Source of the DNA: Pseudothermotoga hypogea DSM 11164 = NBRC 106472
GTDB taxonomy: Bacteria > Thermotogota > Thermotogae > Thermotogales > DSM-5069
Reading direction: 5' to 3'
Assembly (NCBI RefSeq): GCF_000816145.1
Contig: NZ_CP007141.1
Coordinates: 868,001-932,000, forward strand
Length of the DNA: 64,000 nucleotides
In this document: positions 28,617 through 39,075 of the stretch, one piece after another
Layout: each line of letters opens with the position of its first letter
Position numbering within the stretch: position 1 is the stretch's first letter
Program-made: the position numbers and the translations under genes
The notes under the pieces: generated by a model
Seen by the model: only the letters and a program-made list of their open reading frames with translations
Databases searched by the model: none
What the model was told of the DNA's origin: nothing

Positions 28617-31244
28617 TTGAAAGATTTCTACAGGCTCAGTGCAGAAGAGGTTTGCCGAGAACTTTCGGTCGATCCACAAAAGGGTCTGTCCACTGAAGAG
28701 GCGAAGAGAAGACTACAGCAGTACGGTCCAAACGAACTTGCGGAAAAGAAGAGACGCACGATCCTTCAGATGTTCCTCTCACAGTTCACGGACTTTCTTA
28801 TCATCATCCTGCTCGCCGCGGCGGGTATCTCCATCCTCGTCGGTGAAGCCGTTGACGCGATACTCATCATGATCATCGTGGTACTGAACGCCACACTGAG
28901 CACGATACAGGAATCCAAGGCGGAAAAGTCTTTACAACTGCTCAAGAAAATGGCTGCGCCAACCGCACGCGTCTTGAGAGATGGAGTCATTCAAACTGTT
29001 CCATCGCACGAATTGGTCCCGGGAGACATAGTCATCTTGGAAGCTGGCAACTACGTTCCCGCCGACGGAAGATTGATCGAATCGGTGAACCTATCGGTCA
29101 GTGAAGCTGCGCTCACGGGAGAGTCTCAACCGGTGGAAAAATTGATCGACGCAATAGACAAACCAAACCTGCCCATTGGCGATAGAACGAACATGGTCTA
29201 CTCTGGCACAGTCGTCAGCCGGGGACGCGGAAAAGCGATCGTGACAGCCACTGGAAACGAGACGGAGATCGGTAAGATAGCCAAGATGCTCACAGAAATG
29301 GAGGAAGAAGAAACCCCGCTGCAGAGGAACCTCGAAAAGCTTGGAAAACAGATCGGCATGATCGTGCTCGTGATATGCGCGATCGTCTTTGTCGTGGGAA
29401 TTTTGGAGGGTAACCCTGTTCTTGAGATGTTCCTCACGGCCGTCAGTCTCGCCGTCGCAGCGGTTCCGGAAGGTTTGCCCGCCGTCGTGACGATCGTGCT
29501 CGCCTTAGGTATGTACAACATGGTGAAGAGGCACGCGATCGTGCGAAAGTTACAAGCCGTTGAAGCGCTCGGGTCTGTGAACGTGATCTGCTCGGACAAA
29601 ACAGGAACCCTCACCAAGAACGAGATGACCGTGGTGAAGTACTACCTGCACCCAGAACACTGGTTGAAACACGAAGTATCCAATGAGCCTGCGGGTGTTT
29701 TGAAAGAAGCGCTCACGGCCGCGGCACTTTGCAACGATGCGTTCATAGCGTTCAAAGACAACAGCAGAGCAACATCGGGTGATCCCACCGAAATCGCCCT
29801 CGCGCTCGCCGCATGGGACTTCGGTTTGAAAAAGACAGAGTTGGAAGAAAAGATGCCGCGCGTCCATGAAATACCCTTCGATTCCGACAGAAAGATGATG
29901 ACGACCGTCCACAGGAAAGACCACACTTTCGTTTCTTACACGAAGGGTGCTCCCGACGTCGTGCTTTCGAAGTGCACGAAGTACGTTTCGATCTCAGGCG
30001 AAGTGAAAGAAATGAGCGAAAAGGACAGAGAACAGATTCTGCAGGCTAACCAGCGAATGGCTCAGGATGGCCTGCGCGTTCTTGCGGTGGCTTACAAGAG
30101 CGTAAAGGAAGGTCAGTATCAAGATCTCGAGCAAGACATGGTGTTCCTCGCACTGATCGGCATGATAGATCCTCCAAGGCCAGAGGTGAAAGATGCCCTC
30201 GAGAAGTGCAGAACCGCTGGGATAAAGGTGATCATGATCACGGGCGATCACAAGGCAACCGCACAGACGATAGCGAAAGAGTTGGGAGTAATTGACTCTG
30301 AAGGTAAAACGCTCACGGGTAGTGAACTTTTGAATATGGATATCGACGAGCTGGTGAAGGTCGTGGAAGAGGTGAAGGTCTACGCGAGGGTTTCACCGAG
30401 CGATAAACTGAAGATCGTGGAGGCGCTCAAGAAGAAAGGTAAAATCGTGGCGATGACGGGAGACGGTGTGAACGATGCACCGGCTTTGAAGAGAGCGGAC
30501 ATAGGTGTCGCGATGGGTATCACGGGAACGGATGTTTCGAAAGACGCCGCGGACATGGTGCTCACCGATGATAATTTTGCGAGCATCGTGGCTGCCGTTG
30601 AAGAGGGAAGAAAGATCTTCGACAACATCAGAAAAGTCGTCTACTATCTGCTCTCGTGCAATATCAGCGAGGTGGCGACGATATTCGTCTCGATCCTGCT
30701 CAGATTGCCTCTACCCCTCATTCCGGTCCAGATTCTCTGGATGAACCTGGTCACCGACGGACTTCCAGCACTTGCGCTCGGGGTCGAACCTGCAGAACCT
30801 GACGTCATGAACAGACCACCGAGAGATCCGAAAGAGGGTATCATGAGCAAGGACGTGATGAAAAAGATATTCATCGGAGGCTTGTTGCTCTCGATGTTGA
30901 CACTCTTCGTCTACGGTTGGGCCCTGATGGAACACGACGAGATAAGACTGCTCAGAACGATGGTCTTCTTCACCCTGTGCACGGGCCAGCTGTTCCACGC
31001 GCTGAACTCAAAATCTTTGAAACATTCGCTCTTCAAAGTGGGCATAAAGAACAATCCACGCTTGCTCTTAGCGTGTGCTGTATCCTTCCTGCTCCTACTT
31101 GCGGTCATATATCTTCCAGGTCTGCAGGACGTCTTCGGTACCACCACGCTGGCAGGTCATCAACTCTTGGTCAGCTCTCTGGCAGCTTTTATGATCGTGC
31201 CACTCTTCGAACTCGTCAAGTGGTTCGATCGAAGAAAGAGCTGA
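28617..31244 (+). CDS. Cation-transporting P-type ATPase, Ca2+ (PacL/SERCA) type
   Basis: An 875-residue P2A-type pump that exports a cation, probably Ca2+, driven by ATP. The N-terminal cation ATPase domain is followed by TGES (actuator loop, LTGESQPVEK), the M4 ligand motif AVPEGLPAVVT, the phosphorylation site DKTGTLT (Asp327), MTGDGVNDAPALK in the P domain, and the M6 ligand run NLVTDGLPALALGVEP, which includes the Asn and Asp of Ca2+ pumps. About ten membrane segments are present. The start is TTG 28617 after GAGGGGTGAT. It stands alone with a terminator. Manganese is a possible alternative ion. Confidence 0.94.
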   Translation: MKDFYRLSAEEVCRELSVDPQKGLSTEEAKRRLQQYGPNELAEKKRRTILQMFLSQFTDFLIIILLAAAGISILVGEAVDAILIMIIVVLNATLSTIQESKAEKSLQLLKKMAAPTARVLRDGVIQTVPSHELVPGDIVILEAGNYVPADGRLIESVNLSVSEAALTGESQPVEKLIDAIDKPNLPIGDRTNMVYSGTVVSRGRGKAIVTATGNETEIGKIAKMLTEMEEEETPLQRNLEKLGKQIGMIVLVICAIVFVVGILEGNPVLEMFLTAVSLAVAAVPEGLPAVVTIVLALGMYNMVKRHAIVRKLQAVEALGSVNVICSDKTGTLTKNEMTVVKYYLHPEHWLKHEVSNEPAGVLKEALTAAALCNDAFIAFKDNSRATSGDPTEIALALAAWDFGLKKTELEEKMPRVHEIPFDSDRKMMTTVHRKDHTFVSYTKGAPDVVLSKCTKYVSISGEVKEMSEKDREQILQANQRMAQDGLRVLAVAYKSVKEGQYQDLEQDMVFLALIGMIDPPRPEVKDALEKCRTAGIKVIMITGDHKATAQTIAKELGVIDSEGKTLTGSELLNMDIDELVKVVEEVKVYARVSPSDKLKIVEALKKKGKIVAMTGDGVNDAPALKRADIGVAMGITGTDVSKDAADMVLTDDNFASIVAAVEEGRKIFDNIRKVVYYLLSCNISEVATIFVSILLRLPLPLIPVQILWMNLVTDGLPALALGVEPAEPDVMNRPPRDPKEGIMSKDVMKKIFIGGLLLSMLTLFVYGWALMEHDEIRLLRTMVFFTLCTGQLFHALNSKSLKHSLFKVGIKNNPRLLLACAVSFLLLLAVIYLPGLQDVFGTTTLAGHQLLVSSLAAFMIVPLFELVKWFDRRKS

Positions 31245-31250
31245 GCTCTT

Positions 31251-31281
31251 GGCCCGGTCGCAAGACCGGGTCTTTTCTTTT
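31251..31281 (+). terminator. Terminator after the P-type ATPase
   Basis: Stem CCCGGTC-GCAA-GACCGGG followed by TCTTTTCTTTT. Confidence 0.85.
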
Positions 31282-31328
31282 CAGAGGATAACCCGACCAT
31301 CACGTAGAAATACTTAGATGGTGAGATC

Positions 31329-31994
31329 ATGAAAGGGCTCGTTCTTACAATCGTGTTCCTTTTGATATTCACAGTCTACTGTTTTGCGAACGAGATGCTC
31401 ATCGAAGCGATAGAAAAGTTTGCCGTGGAAAAATTTGGCCCGGAGGCGACCATAGTTTCTCTGCACATCAGAAGTTCTCCGAGTTCCTTTGACAAGATCC
31501 AGCTGATTTCACACAATCGTTCGAAAAGTTTTTTCCGTTTCCTGTTCAAAGCTTATCGAGAAGAGAAGTTCTGTGGTTATGTGCGCATCGAATGTGAGCT
31601 TGCGATCTTTGCCAATGTTCTGGTCGTGAACAGAACGGTCAGATCCAACGAAGTCTTGAGCGAAAACGATGTGACGTTTCAGAAGGTGAACCTCCTAGCC
31701 CTGAACGTGGAACACTGCACGGACATCGACCAAGTAGTTGGAAAGATCGTTCGAAAGATGTTCAGACAGAACGAACCTTTGGACGCGAGGTACTTGATGA
31801 AACCACCGGATGTGAGAGCCGGACAGCTATTGACAGCCAGAATGACCATTGGCCCGGTCGTTGCAACGGCGCAGGTGCGCGCCATGCGTGACGCTTACAT
31901 AGGCGAGAAGATCTCCGTCAGAAACGTTTCGAGCGGTGTGCTCATAGAAGGCTTGCTCCAGGAGGATCTCACCGTTCTGGTGATTGGAGGTTGA
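31329..31994 (+). CDS. flgA: Flagellar P-ring assembly protein FlgA
   Basis: A periplasmic chaperone for building the flagellar P ring. The 221-residue product has a signal peptide (MKGLVLTIVFLLIFTVYCFA) and a C-terminal SAF-type domain. The typical segments are VVNRTVRSNEVLSENDV, MFRQNEPLDARYL (family LRxGQPIxxRxL-like) and YIGEKISVRNVSSGVLIEG. The ATG at 31329 is preceded by GGTGAG. The stop lies just 5 bases before flgH starts. This gene is the first of flgA-flgH-flgI-flgJ, so the organism builds both P and L rings, consistent with an outer envelope. Confidence 0.93.
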   Translation: MKGLVLTIVFLLIFTVYCFANEMLIEAIEKFAVEKFGPEATIVSLHIRSSPSSFDKIQLISHNRSKSFFRFLFKAYREEKFCGYVRIECELAIFANVLVVNRTVRSNEVLSENDVTFQKVNLLALNVEHCTDIDQVVGKIVRKMFRQNEPLDARYLMKPPDVRAGQLLTARMTIGPVVATAQVRAMRDAYIGEKISVRNVSSGVLIEGLLQEDLTVLVIGG

Positions 31995-31998
31995 GGCC

Positions 31999-32592
31999 AT
32001 GAGGAGATTTCTTATCTTCGCACTGATGCTTTTCACAGCGATCATTCTCGCAACGTCCTTGTGGAACAGTTCCACCAACACGCAGTTCAGATACATCATC
32101 TCGGACAGAAAGGCGAGTCGCGTGGGTGACATCGTCACGATCGTCGTGCGCGAAAGTCCGCAGTTCAGCACTTCGCTCAGCACCGAATCTCTGGAGAAGG
32201 CTTTGATGAACCTGATCACAGGCACGGTGAAAGGCATCACGAACTTCGACTTGTCCAAGTTCATTCCCATAAACAACAACACGAACATCGACAGAAGCGC
32301 AAAGACCAGTACCAACGTCATCATGACCATGTCTGCCGTCGTGGTCGCCATAGAGAATGGAAACTTCGTCATAGAAGGAAACAGACAACTCAAGGTCGGC
32401 AATCAGCTCAGCGAAGTGACGATAAGAGGCACCGTCAGACCCGACGACATCGCCGCGAACAACACGATCGACTCTTCGAAGATCGCCAACTGTCAGATTT
32501 GGGTCAACGGACAGCTCGTTTTCAGGCAGAAGCCCGACGAGGAATCATGGCTCGATGCATTTCTCTCTGCCATCGCCAGATTCTTGCTGTGA
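31999..32592 (+). CDS. flgH: Flagellar L-ring protein FlgH, no lipobox
   Basis: Forms the ring that carries the rod through the outer envelope. The 197 residues begin with a hydrophobic leader (MRRFLIFALMLFTAIILATS) but contain no Cys near the cleavage point, while FlgH of most diderms is a lipoprotein. The rest matches the family: SDRKASRVGDIVTIVVRES, and the C-terminal NLKVGNQLSEVTIRG-like run, here RQLKVGNQLSEVTIRGTVRP. The ATG at 31999 has GGAGG at 31986-31990, inside flgA. It overlaps nothing downstream; flgI follows after 10 bases. Confidence 0.9.
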   Translation: MRRFLIFALMLFTAIILATSLWNSSTNTQFRYIISDRKASRVGDIVTIVVRESPQFSTSLSTESLEKALMNLITGTVKGITNFDLSKFIPINNNTNIDRSAKTSTNVIMTMSAVVVAIENGNFVIEGNRQLKVGNQLSEVTIRGTVRPDDIAANNTIDSSKIANCQIWVNGQLVFRQKPDEESWLDAFLSAIARFLL

Positions 32593-32602
32593 GGTGGTGG
32601 GC

Positions 32603-33595
32603 GTGAGAAAGATATTTCTCGTGCTGACATTGACACTGACGTGCATCGCTTTCTCCACCGCAAGGATCAAAGACATCGCGAACTTCAGAGGCGTGAGAGA
32701 CAACCAGCTGTTCGGCATAGGCATCGTGGTGGGACTGAACGGCACGGGTGATTCGGGTAAGATAAGTTCTACCGTACTCAGCAACATAGCGAAAACACTC
32801 GGTGTGACCATGAATCCAGAGGACATCAAAACGAGGAACAGTGCGATGGTGATGGTCATCGCTGACATTCCTGCGTTTTTCAAAGAGGGCATGAGGCTGG
32901 ATGTCGTGGTGGCATCCATAGGGGACGCGAAGTCGTTGGAGGGTGGCATTCTGCTACAAACACCACTGTTCGGTGCGGATGGAAACGTCTACGCAGTGGC
33001 CCAAGGAAGCGTCAGCGTGGGTGGAGCGGAAGTCAAGGTCTCGGCGAATTTGCAATCGAAGTACAAGGTCGTGGGGTTCATTCCATCTGGCGCCATCGTG
33101 GAACGTGAGATACCCTTCGAGTTCGCTCAGTCCAACTCGGTGACCTTGCATCTGAAACGACCCGACTTCACGACCGCCGCGAGGGTGGCACAGGCGATAA
33201 ACACCACTTTTGAAAGGAGAATAGCGAAGGCGATCGATGCTTCGACGATAAAGATAGACGTACCTTCTGCGTTCGAAGACGATGTGATATCCTTCCTCGC
33301 ACTCGTAGAGGAAATCGAAGTCTCAGTGGACATGCCCGCACGAGTGGTTGTGAACGAAAAGACGGGCACGGTGGTGTTCGGCGGAAACATAAAGATCCTC
33401 GACTTCACTCTCTCTTACGGGGTTTTCAACGTCACGATCAAAAATGGCAAACTTCCGGAACAGGAAACGGAAGCCACGGTGGGTGCGCTCGTTTCCGCGC
33501 TCAAGAGTCTCGGTGCCACACCACAGGACATCATAGCGATACTCGAGTCCATGCACAAAGCTGGTGTGTTGCTTGCCGAGCTGGTGGTGATGTGA
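32603..33595 (+). CDS. flgI: Flagellar P-ring protein FlgI
   Basis: Forms the periplasmic ring around the flagellar rod. The 330 residues have a signal peptide (MRKIFLVLTLTLTCIAFSTA) and the FlgI pattern: RIKDIANFRGVRDNQLFGIG, VVGLNGTGDSG, LSNIAKTLGV, SLEGGILLQTPLFGADGNVY, AQGSVSVGG, GAIVEREIPF and VDMPARVVVNEKTGTVVFGG. The start is GTG 32603 with GAGGTGGTGG upstream. The FlgJ-like rod-binding gene starts directly at the stop codon. Confidence 0.96.
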   Translation: MRKIFLVLTLTLTCIAFSTARIKDIANFRGVRDNQLFGIGIVVGLNGTGDSGKISSTVLSNIAKTLGVTMNPEDIKTRNSAMVMVIADIPAFFKEGMRLDVVVASIGDAKSLEGGILLQTPLFGADGNVYAVAQGSVSVGGAEVKVSANLQSKYKVVGFIPSGAIVEREIPFEFAQSNSVTLHLKRPDFTTAARVAQAINTTFERRIAKAIDASTIKIDVPSAFEDDVISFLALVEEIEVSVDMPARVVVNEKTGTVVFGGNIKILDFTLSYGVFNVTIKNGKLPEQETEATVGALVSALKSLGATPQDIIAILESMHKAGVLLAELVVM

Positions 33596-33871
33596 ATGGT
33601 GCAGACAATTTCTACGATCAACAGAGGTTCTGATAAACTCTGGAACGCCTGTGCGGACTTCACCGCGACGATCTTTTACGATGTTCTCAAGAAGATGTAC
33701 GAGTCCATACCCAAGTCGAACTTGTTCAGAAGAACGCTCGCAGAAAGCTGGTTCATGAACATGACCCTGTACGAATATTCGAGGCAGGCGGCGAGGCACG
33801 AACTCTCTTCCCTGACGAACATGATCTACGAAGCTTTGGCGAAGAAGGCTTACGGTAAGACTTCAACTTAA
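33596..33871 (+). CDS. flgJ: FlgJ-like rod-binding protein
   Basis: A 91-residue protein resembling the N-terminal rod-binding domain of FlgJ, without the muramidase domain found in proteobacteria. The visible pattern is [20 protein letters not shown] followed by [20 protein letters not shown], as in the FxxxLxKxM...xxFxxMLxxxxA family layout, and it comes directly after flgI (ATG at 33596 adjacent to the stop at 33593-33595). It would cap or guide rod assembly. Its last 9 bases overlap the 3' end of prfA on the other strand. Assignment rests on position and pattern, not on a computed match. Confidence 0.8.
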   Translation: MVQTISTINRGSDKLWNACADFTATIFYDVLKKMYESIPKSNLFRRTLAESWFMNMTLYEYSRQAARHELSSLTNMIYEALAKKAYGKTST

Positions 33872-34915
33872 GATGCGCTTTGCGGTCTCTGCGAGTTCGA
33901 ACTCCAGCAGTTTAGAAACCAACTCGTCCAGATCGCCGTCCAATATTTCCTTGAGCCTGTAACTTGTGTAATCGATCCTATGGTCGGTCACGCGGTTTTG
34001 CGGAAAGTTGTAGGTCCGGATCTTTTCGCTTCTCTCGGCTGTCTTTATCTGGCTTTTCCTTTGCTGGGAGATCTTTTGCATGAGCTCTTCCTGTTTCAGC
34101 TGAAAGAGTTTGGCCCTGAGTATGGCGAGAGCCTTCTCTCTGTTTTGATGCTGCGATCTTTCGCTTTGACAGCTCACGGTGATACCCGTTGGAAGGTGCG
34201 TTATCCTCACGGCAGATTCAGTTTTGTTCACGTACTGTCCCCCATGACCTGAAGCCTTGAAGGTGTCTATCTCCAGATCTTTCGGGTCTATCTGGACTTC
34301 CACGGTCGTGACCTCGGGCAGTATCGCGACGGTGGCGGTGGAGGTGTGTATCCTACCGGAAGATTCCGTGATCGGGATCCTCTGGACCCTGTGTACCCCA
34401 CTTTCCCATTTCAGATGTTTATAAACAGATTTCCCTCTGACGAACAACACGACTTCTTTGAACCCGCCAAGACCGGTGTCGTGAAAGTCTGCGAGCTCCA
34501 CTTCCCAGCCCTTGCGCTCCGCATAGCGGCTGTACATTCTGTACAGATCTGCGGCGAAGAGTGCGGCTTCTTCTCCCCCTGTGCCTGCCCTTATTTCCAT
34601 GATGATACTGTCGTAGTCGTCGCTCGGAAGCAGGAGCGAAATCAACTGCGAGAGCTTCTGCTCGTGTTCCTGTTTCGTCTCAGCGAGCTCTTTCTCGGCA
34701 GAAGGATCCTCCGCAATGACCTGTTGCCAGAACTCGATATCTCTTTCGAGCTCTTCAAGCCCTTCGTGAAGCTGAACGATCTCTTCAAGTTTTGAATATT
34801 CTATGGACAATCTCTTCATCTCTTCGACGTCGATATCGGCTCTTGCGAGCTCGATCTGCAATTCTTGAAGTCTTTCCTTCGCCTTCTCAACAAGAGATTT
34901 GACCAACTCTTTCAT
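33863..34915 (-). CDS. prfA: Peptide chain release factor 1
   Basis: Recognises UAA and UAG stop codons and triggers peptidyl-tRNA hydrolysis. The 350 residues contain the hydrolysis motif in [19 protein letters not shown] (GGQ), the region [15 protein letters not shown] of the codon-recognition domain, and C-terminal [15 protein letters not shown]. The N-terminal part is the expected helical domain. The start ATG at 34915 overlaps the pilT stop by 4 bases. The 3' ends of prfA and the FlgJ gene overlap by 9 bases with no visible terminator. Confidence 0.96.
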   Translation of the reverse strand: MKELVKSLVEKAKERLQELQIELARADIDVEEMKRLSIEYSKLEEIVQLHEGLEELERDIEFWQQVIAEDPSAEKELAETKQEHEQKLSQLISLLLPSDDYDSIIMEIRAGTGGEEAALFAADLYRMYSRYAERKGWEVELADFHDTGLGGFKEVVLFVRGKSVYKHLKWESGVHRVQRIPITESSGRIHTSTATVAILPEVTTVEVQIDPKDLEIDTFKASGHGGQYVNKTESAVRITHLPTGITVSCQSERSQHQNREKALAILRAKLFQLKQEELMQKISQQRKSQIKTAERSEKIRTYNFPQNRVTDHRIDYTSYRLKEILDGDLDELVSKLLEFELAETAKRILS

Positions 34916-35970
34916 CCTATCTTTCTCCTCATTTCCTCTGGATTGCGACAGTACTCGTAAAGCTGGTTTTTGTCTATCAAACCTGAAAAGTAAGCCTTCA
35001 GCAGGGCATCGTCGAAGAGGATCATACCCTGCTTGGCACTCGCCTGCATGATCGATTCTATCTGGTGCAGCTTGTTCTCCCTTATCAAGTTCTTCACCGC
35101 CGTTGTTCCCACAAGTATCTCCAACACTGGCACGACACCTCTACCCGAAGCGTGCCTCAGCAATCTTTGATACACGATCGCGATGAGGGTGTTCGCCACC
35201 TGAAGCGCAATTTGTTTCTGCTGATGTGCCGGAAACACATCTATGATCCTTTCCGGGGCGCTCGCGGCGCTGTTGGTGTGTATCGTGCTCAAAACCAGAT
35301 GTCCTGTCTCTGCAGCGGTGAGTGCCAGCGCCATAGTTTCCAGATCTCTCATTTCGCCGACGAGTATGACGTCTGGATCTTGCCTCAACGCATACTTGAG
35401 ACCATCGTAGAAACTGTTCGTGTCCTGACCGAGTTCTCTTTGGTGGATGATCGATCTCTTGTTGGTGAAAACGTACTCGATGGGATCTTCGATGGTGATG
35501 ATGTGGTACGGAAAGTTCTCGTTGATGTAGTCTATCATTGCCGCCAGAGTCGTGGACTTACCGCTGCCGGTGGGCCCAGCGACGAGAATCAGACCAGAAT
35601 CTCTGTTGGCAAAGTCTTTGAGTATCTCAGGTAAACCCAACTCACTGAAGGTCCTTATCCTGCTGGTGATCAGCCTCAGTGCGAGGGCGGGGTTTTTTCT
35701 CTCGTGGTAAAGATTTCCTCTGACCCTAATTTTGTCTCCCACGGAAAAGGCGAAATCTACCTCTTTCTTGTCTTCGCTTCTTGTGATGTTCAACTGCTCG
35801 AAAATCTTCTGAACCGCGTCGAGCAGATCCTTTGCACTGACGGGTGCGTACTGCTTTTGAACCACGAGCACCCCGTCGATCCTGTAGATCGGAGGAACTC
35901 CAACCGACAAATGAACATCGGAAGCGCCCTTCGCGAAGGCCTCGGACACCAGGGAGTGAATATCGATCAT
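34912..35970 (-). CDS. pilT: Twitching motility ATPase PilT
   Basis: A hexameric ATPase that retracts type IV pili, located at the cytoplasmic face of the membrane. The 352-residue product starts [20 protein letters not shown]. Walker A is GPTGSGKST (132-140), the Asp box is [10 protein letters not shown], the Walker B region is [16 protein letters not shown], and the His box is [12 protein letters not shown]. The C-terminus keeps the retraction-type run ([17 protein letters not shown]). It lies between ileS and prfA with 4-base overlaps at both ends. No pilin genes are in the window. Confidence 0.95.
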   Translation of the reverse strand: MIDIHSLVSEAFAKGASDVHLSVGVPPIYRIDGVLVVQKQYAPVSAKDLLDAVQKIFEQLNITRSEDKKEVDFAFSVGDKIRVRGNLYHERKNPALALRLITSRIRTFSELGLPEILKDFANRDSGLILVAGPTGSGKSTTLAAMIDYINENFPYHIITIEDPIEYVFTNKRSIIHQRELGQDTNSFYDGLKYALRQDPDVILVGEMRDLETMALALTAAETGHLVLSTIHTNSAASAPERIIDVFPAHQQKQIALQVANTLIAIVYQRLLRHASGRGVVPVLEILVGTTAVKNLIRENKLHQIESIMQASAKQGMILFDDALLKAYFSGLIDKNQLYEYCRNPEEMRRKIG

Positions 35971-38702
35971 TTTCGCTCACCCTCGAGCACCGAAACGCAC
36001 CTTGGACATATTCCGGGGAAACGGCCGTCCGAATTGGTCAACGGATGGTATTTCCAGCACCTCTCACACTTCTGCCCTTCAGCTTTGCTCACCAAAACTT
36101 GTATCCTTTCTTCTCCCTTTTCCAGTTCGACCTGAGACACTATGAAGATCTCTTCGAGCACGTCTCTGTATTTCTGCAACAATGAAAAGAGTTTCTCATC
36201 ACCGATTTTCAGTGTGAGCTTCGCATCCAAAGAATGACCTATCAGGTCGGCTTGCCTTGCGTCCTCGAGAGACTTCAGCGCGATGTCTCTGACTTCGAAC
36301 AGTTTTTCGAAATCCTGCATGAGTCTCTCATCGATCCAGTCTTTCCTGTACTCCGGCCAGCTTTCCGCGTGTATCGTTTCGAATCTTCTATCTTCCGAAC
36401 ACAGATGAGAGTAAGCCTCCTCGCATGTGAAGGTGATTATCGGTGAAAGCATGATCAAGAGGGATCTGAGAATCTCTCTGAGCACCGTCTGAGCAGATCT
36501 TCTCTTGAGAGAGTTCTTCCCTTCAACGTAGAGTCGATCCTTCACGATGTCCAAATACACCGCGCTCAGTTCGACTGAGCAGTACTTCACCAAGATGTTG
36601 TACACTTTCGATATCTCGTAGCTCTCATAAGCTTCCGTGACAGTCTTGATTATCTGTTGCAACCTTCCGAGTGCCCACTTATCTACCGGCAGGAGCTTTT
36701 CGTAAGGCACGACATCTTTCGGTGTGAAGTCGTAAAGGTTGCCCAGAAGGTATCTGATCGTGTTTCGAATCTTTTTGTAAACCTCCACTTGCTGCTTGAG
36801 TATGTTGTAGCTTATGCGTATGTCGTTGAAGTAATCGCTGCTCGCGAGCCAGAGCCTTAGAACGTCTGCGCCGTACTTCGAACACACTTCCAGCGGATCG
36901 ACCACGTTCCCCAAGGACTTGCTCATCTTCTTTCCTTCTTCGTCCTTGATGAACCCGTGGGTCAGAACCGTTCTGTACGGTGGCTGACCATGTTTGACGA
37001 CGGACAGCACCAGAGACGAGTTGAACCAACCTCTGTGCTGATCGCTCCCTTCCAGATACATGTCTGCAGGGAAAGTGAGCTCGGGCCTCGCGTTGAGCAC
37101 AGCCTCGAACGATGCTCCAGAGTCTATCCACACATCGAGAGTGTCGTACGTCTTTTCCAAATCATTCGAGCCACAGTTCTTGCAAGCGTAGCCATCCGGC
37201 AAAAGTTCCTTTTCACTCGTCTCAAACCAAGCGTTGGTACCTTTCTGCCTGACAATACTTGCAAAGTGCTCGATGAGTTGTGGATCCAGATTCACATGTC
37301 CACAGGACTTACACCTGAACGCGGGGATCGGAATGCCCCACACTCTCTGTCTGGAAATACACCAGTCCGGCCTTTCTTCGATCATCGCAGCTATCCTGTT
37401 CTTACCCCAATCGGGGATCCACTCGACCATGTCGATCTGTTCCAAAAGCTTCTTTCTCAAATCGTTCTTGTCGATGGAAATGAACCACTGCTCGGTCGCC
37501 CTGAATATGACGGGATTCTTGCATCTCCAGCAGTGAGGATAAGAGTGCGTTATCGTCGAAGCGTGCAGTAGCACACCCAAGCTTTTCAGATCTTCCATGA
37601 TGATCTTGTTTGCGTCGAACACGTTCAAGCCTTCGTACTTACCAGCCTCACCTGTGAAACGCCCTTTTTCATCAACGGGTGAAAGCACATCGAGCTTGTA
37701 TATCTTGTATCCGTACTCGTAGTCCTCTTCACCGTGACCGGGAGCCACATGGACGCAACCGGTCCCAGTCTCCATGTCAACGAAGTCGGCGAGTATGATC
37801 CTTGAATCTCTCTGAGACAGCGGGCTGATCGCGATTCTGCCTTCCAGCAAGCGTCCACTGAACTTTTCAAGGACCGAATAGTGCTTTAAACCGATCTCAC
37901 TTGCGAACTGCTCGAGCAATCTCTCCGCGATGATCCAGATCTCAGAATCAACGTTCAACCTCACGTAGGTCTCCTCAGGATGCACAGCGATGCCCGTGTT
38001 GGCTGGCAAGGTCCACGGTGTGGTTGTCCATATCACGATGTACTCGTCACTGTCCTTCATCTTGAATTTAACGTAGATGGATGGAGAAACATGATCACGA
38101 TACTCTATTTCCGCCTGAGCGAGTGCAGTACCACAAGTGAAACACCACAAAACAGGCTTCTTCTCCCTGTACACATAACCATCTTCGACGAATTTCTTCA
38201 AAACAGTGTAGACCCTGTACTCGTACTCAGGTTCAAGCGTGGCATAATAGTTCTCCCAATCGCCTATCACGCCGAGTCTCTGAAACTGACGTTTCTGAAT
38301 CTCTATCTGCTCTTTGGCGAACTTCTCACATTCTCGCCTGATCTCCTGTGGCGTCATCTTCTCTACTTTTTCCTTGAGCATGCTCGTCACGCGATGCTCG
38401 ATGGGCAAACCGTGCGTGTCCCAACCCGGCACATACGGAACCTTGAATCCTCTCAATGTCTTGTACCTCATCACCATGTCCTTCAGAATCTTGTTCATCG
38501 CCGTGCCTATGTGTATCGCGCCGTTCGCGTACGGAGGACCATCGTGCAAAACGAACGCAGGACGATTCTCCCTTGTTTTCAGGATGTATCTGTGAATGTC
38601 GATCCTCTTCCAACGTTCGAGGATCTGCGGCTCTTTCTCAACCAAATTCGCCCGCATCGGAAACGCGGTGTTCGGTAAGTTCAGAGTCTCTCTGTAATCC
38701 AA
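35967..38702 (-). CDS. ileS: Isoleucine-tRNA ligase
   Basis: Charges tRNA-Ile. The 911-residue product has the bacterial layout: [19 protein letters not shown] with HIGT in the HIGH position (Thr for His), the editing domain ([24 protein letters not shown]), KMSKS in [14 protein letters not shown], the anticodon-binding helices, and a C-terminal zinc finger CERCWKYHP...CPRC. The start is TTG at 38702, which gives [19 protein letters not shown], with AAGGAGGT 7 bases upstream; the GTG at 38711 overlaps that site. It overlaps pilT by 4 bases. Confidence 0.96.
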   Translation of the reverse strand: MDYRETLNLPNTAFPMRANLVEKEPQILERWKRIDIHRYILKTRENRPAFVLHDGPPYANGAIHIGTAMNKILKDMVMRYKTLRGFKVPYVPGWDTHGLPIEHRVTSMLKEKVEKMTPQEIRRECEKFAKEQIEIQKRQFQRLGVIGDWENYYATLEPEYEYRVYTVLKKFVEDGYVYREKKPVLWCFTCGTALAQAEIEYRDHVSPSIYVKFKMKDSDEYIVIWTTTPWTLPANTGIAVHPEETYVRLNVDSEIWIIAERLLEQFASEIGLKHYSVLEKFSGRLLEGRIAISPLSQRDSRIILADFVDMETGTGCVHVAPGHGEEDYEYGYKIYKLDVLSPVDEKGRFTGEAGKYEGLNVFDANKIIMEDLKSLGVLLHASTITHSYPHCWRCKNPVIFRATEQWFISIDKNDLRKKLLEQIDMVEWIPDWGKNRIAAMIEERPDWCISRQRVWGIPIPAFRCKSCGHVNLDPQLIEHFASIVRQKGTNAWFETSEKELLPDGYACKNCGSNDLEKTYDTLDVWIDSGASFEAVLNARPELTFPADMYLEGSDQHRGWFNSSLVLSVVKHGQPPYRTVLTHGFIKDEEGKKMSKSLGNVVDPLEVCSKYGADVLRLWLASSDYFNDIRISYNILKQQVEVYKKIRNTIRYLLGNLYDFTPKDVVPYEKLLPVDKWALGRLQQIIKTVTEAYESYEISKVYNILVKYCSVELSAVYLDIVKDRLYVEGKNSLKRRSAQTVLREILRSLLIMLSPIITFTCEEAYSHLCSEDRRFETIHAESWPEYRKDWIDERLMQDFEKLFEVRDIALKSLEDARQADLIGHSLDAKLTLKIGDEKLFSLLQKYRDVLEEIFIVSQVELEKGEERIQVLVSKAEGQKCERCWKYHPLTNSDGRFPGICPRCVSVLEGERK

Positions 38703-38715
38703 AACCGACACCTCC

Positions 38716-39075
38716 TTACAGATTCAAAAGCTCCTCGATCGTTCGCTTCAGTTCCGTCAGATCGGCCGACTTGACAACGTAAGCATCGGCCGCCCAAGAG
38801 GAAAGATCGTACTTGTAGTGCGAATAAGCCGTCAGCAAAACGATCTTCAACCCGGGTTGCTGCTTTCTCAACTCGCCGGCGACTTCTATGCCGTTCTTTC
38901 CAGGCATCTCGATGTCCAGAACCACCAGATCGAACGGCTTTTCGTTACACTTCTGGAGGCACTCCTCTGCGTTCATCGCAGTTTCCACTTCGTATCCCTC
39001 ATCTGTGAGTTCCTCGCTCAGGAGAAACCTTATGTTCTCTTCGTCATCCACCACGAGTATCTTAGCCTTGGACAT
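38716..39075 (-). CDS. Single-domain response regulator (CheY-like)
   Basis: A 119-residue receiver with no output domain. The phosphoacceptor is Asp54 ([17 protein letters not shown]), the acidic pair is DDE at 10-12, Thr82 and Lys102 complete the switch set. Its start overlaps the end of the histidine kinase gene by 14 bases, so the kinase is the likely partner. As there is no DNA-binding part, output is by protein contact, as in CheY, or by phosphotransfer. Confidence 0.94.
   Translation of the reverse strand: MSKAKILVVDDEENIRFLLSEELTDEGYEVETAMNAEECLQKCNEKPFDLVVLDIEMPGKNGIEVAGELRKQQPGLKIVLLTAYSHYKYDLSSWAADAYVVKSADLTELKRTIEELLNL

Noticed and set aside
38456-38782. Plus-strand frames opposite ileS and the histidine kinase
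   Set aside because: They are long only because of the codon bias of the real minus-strand genes.
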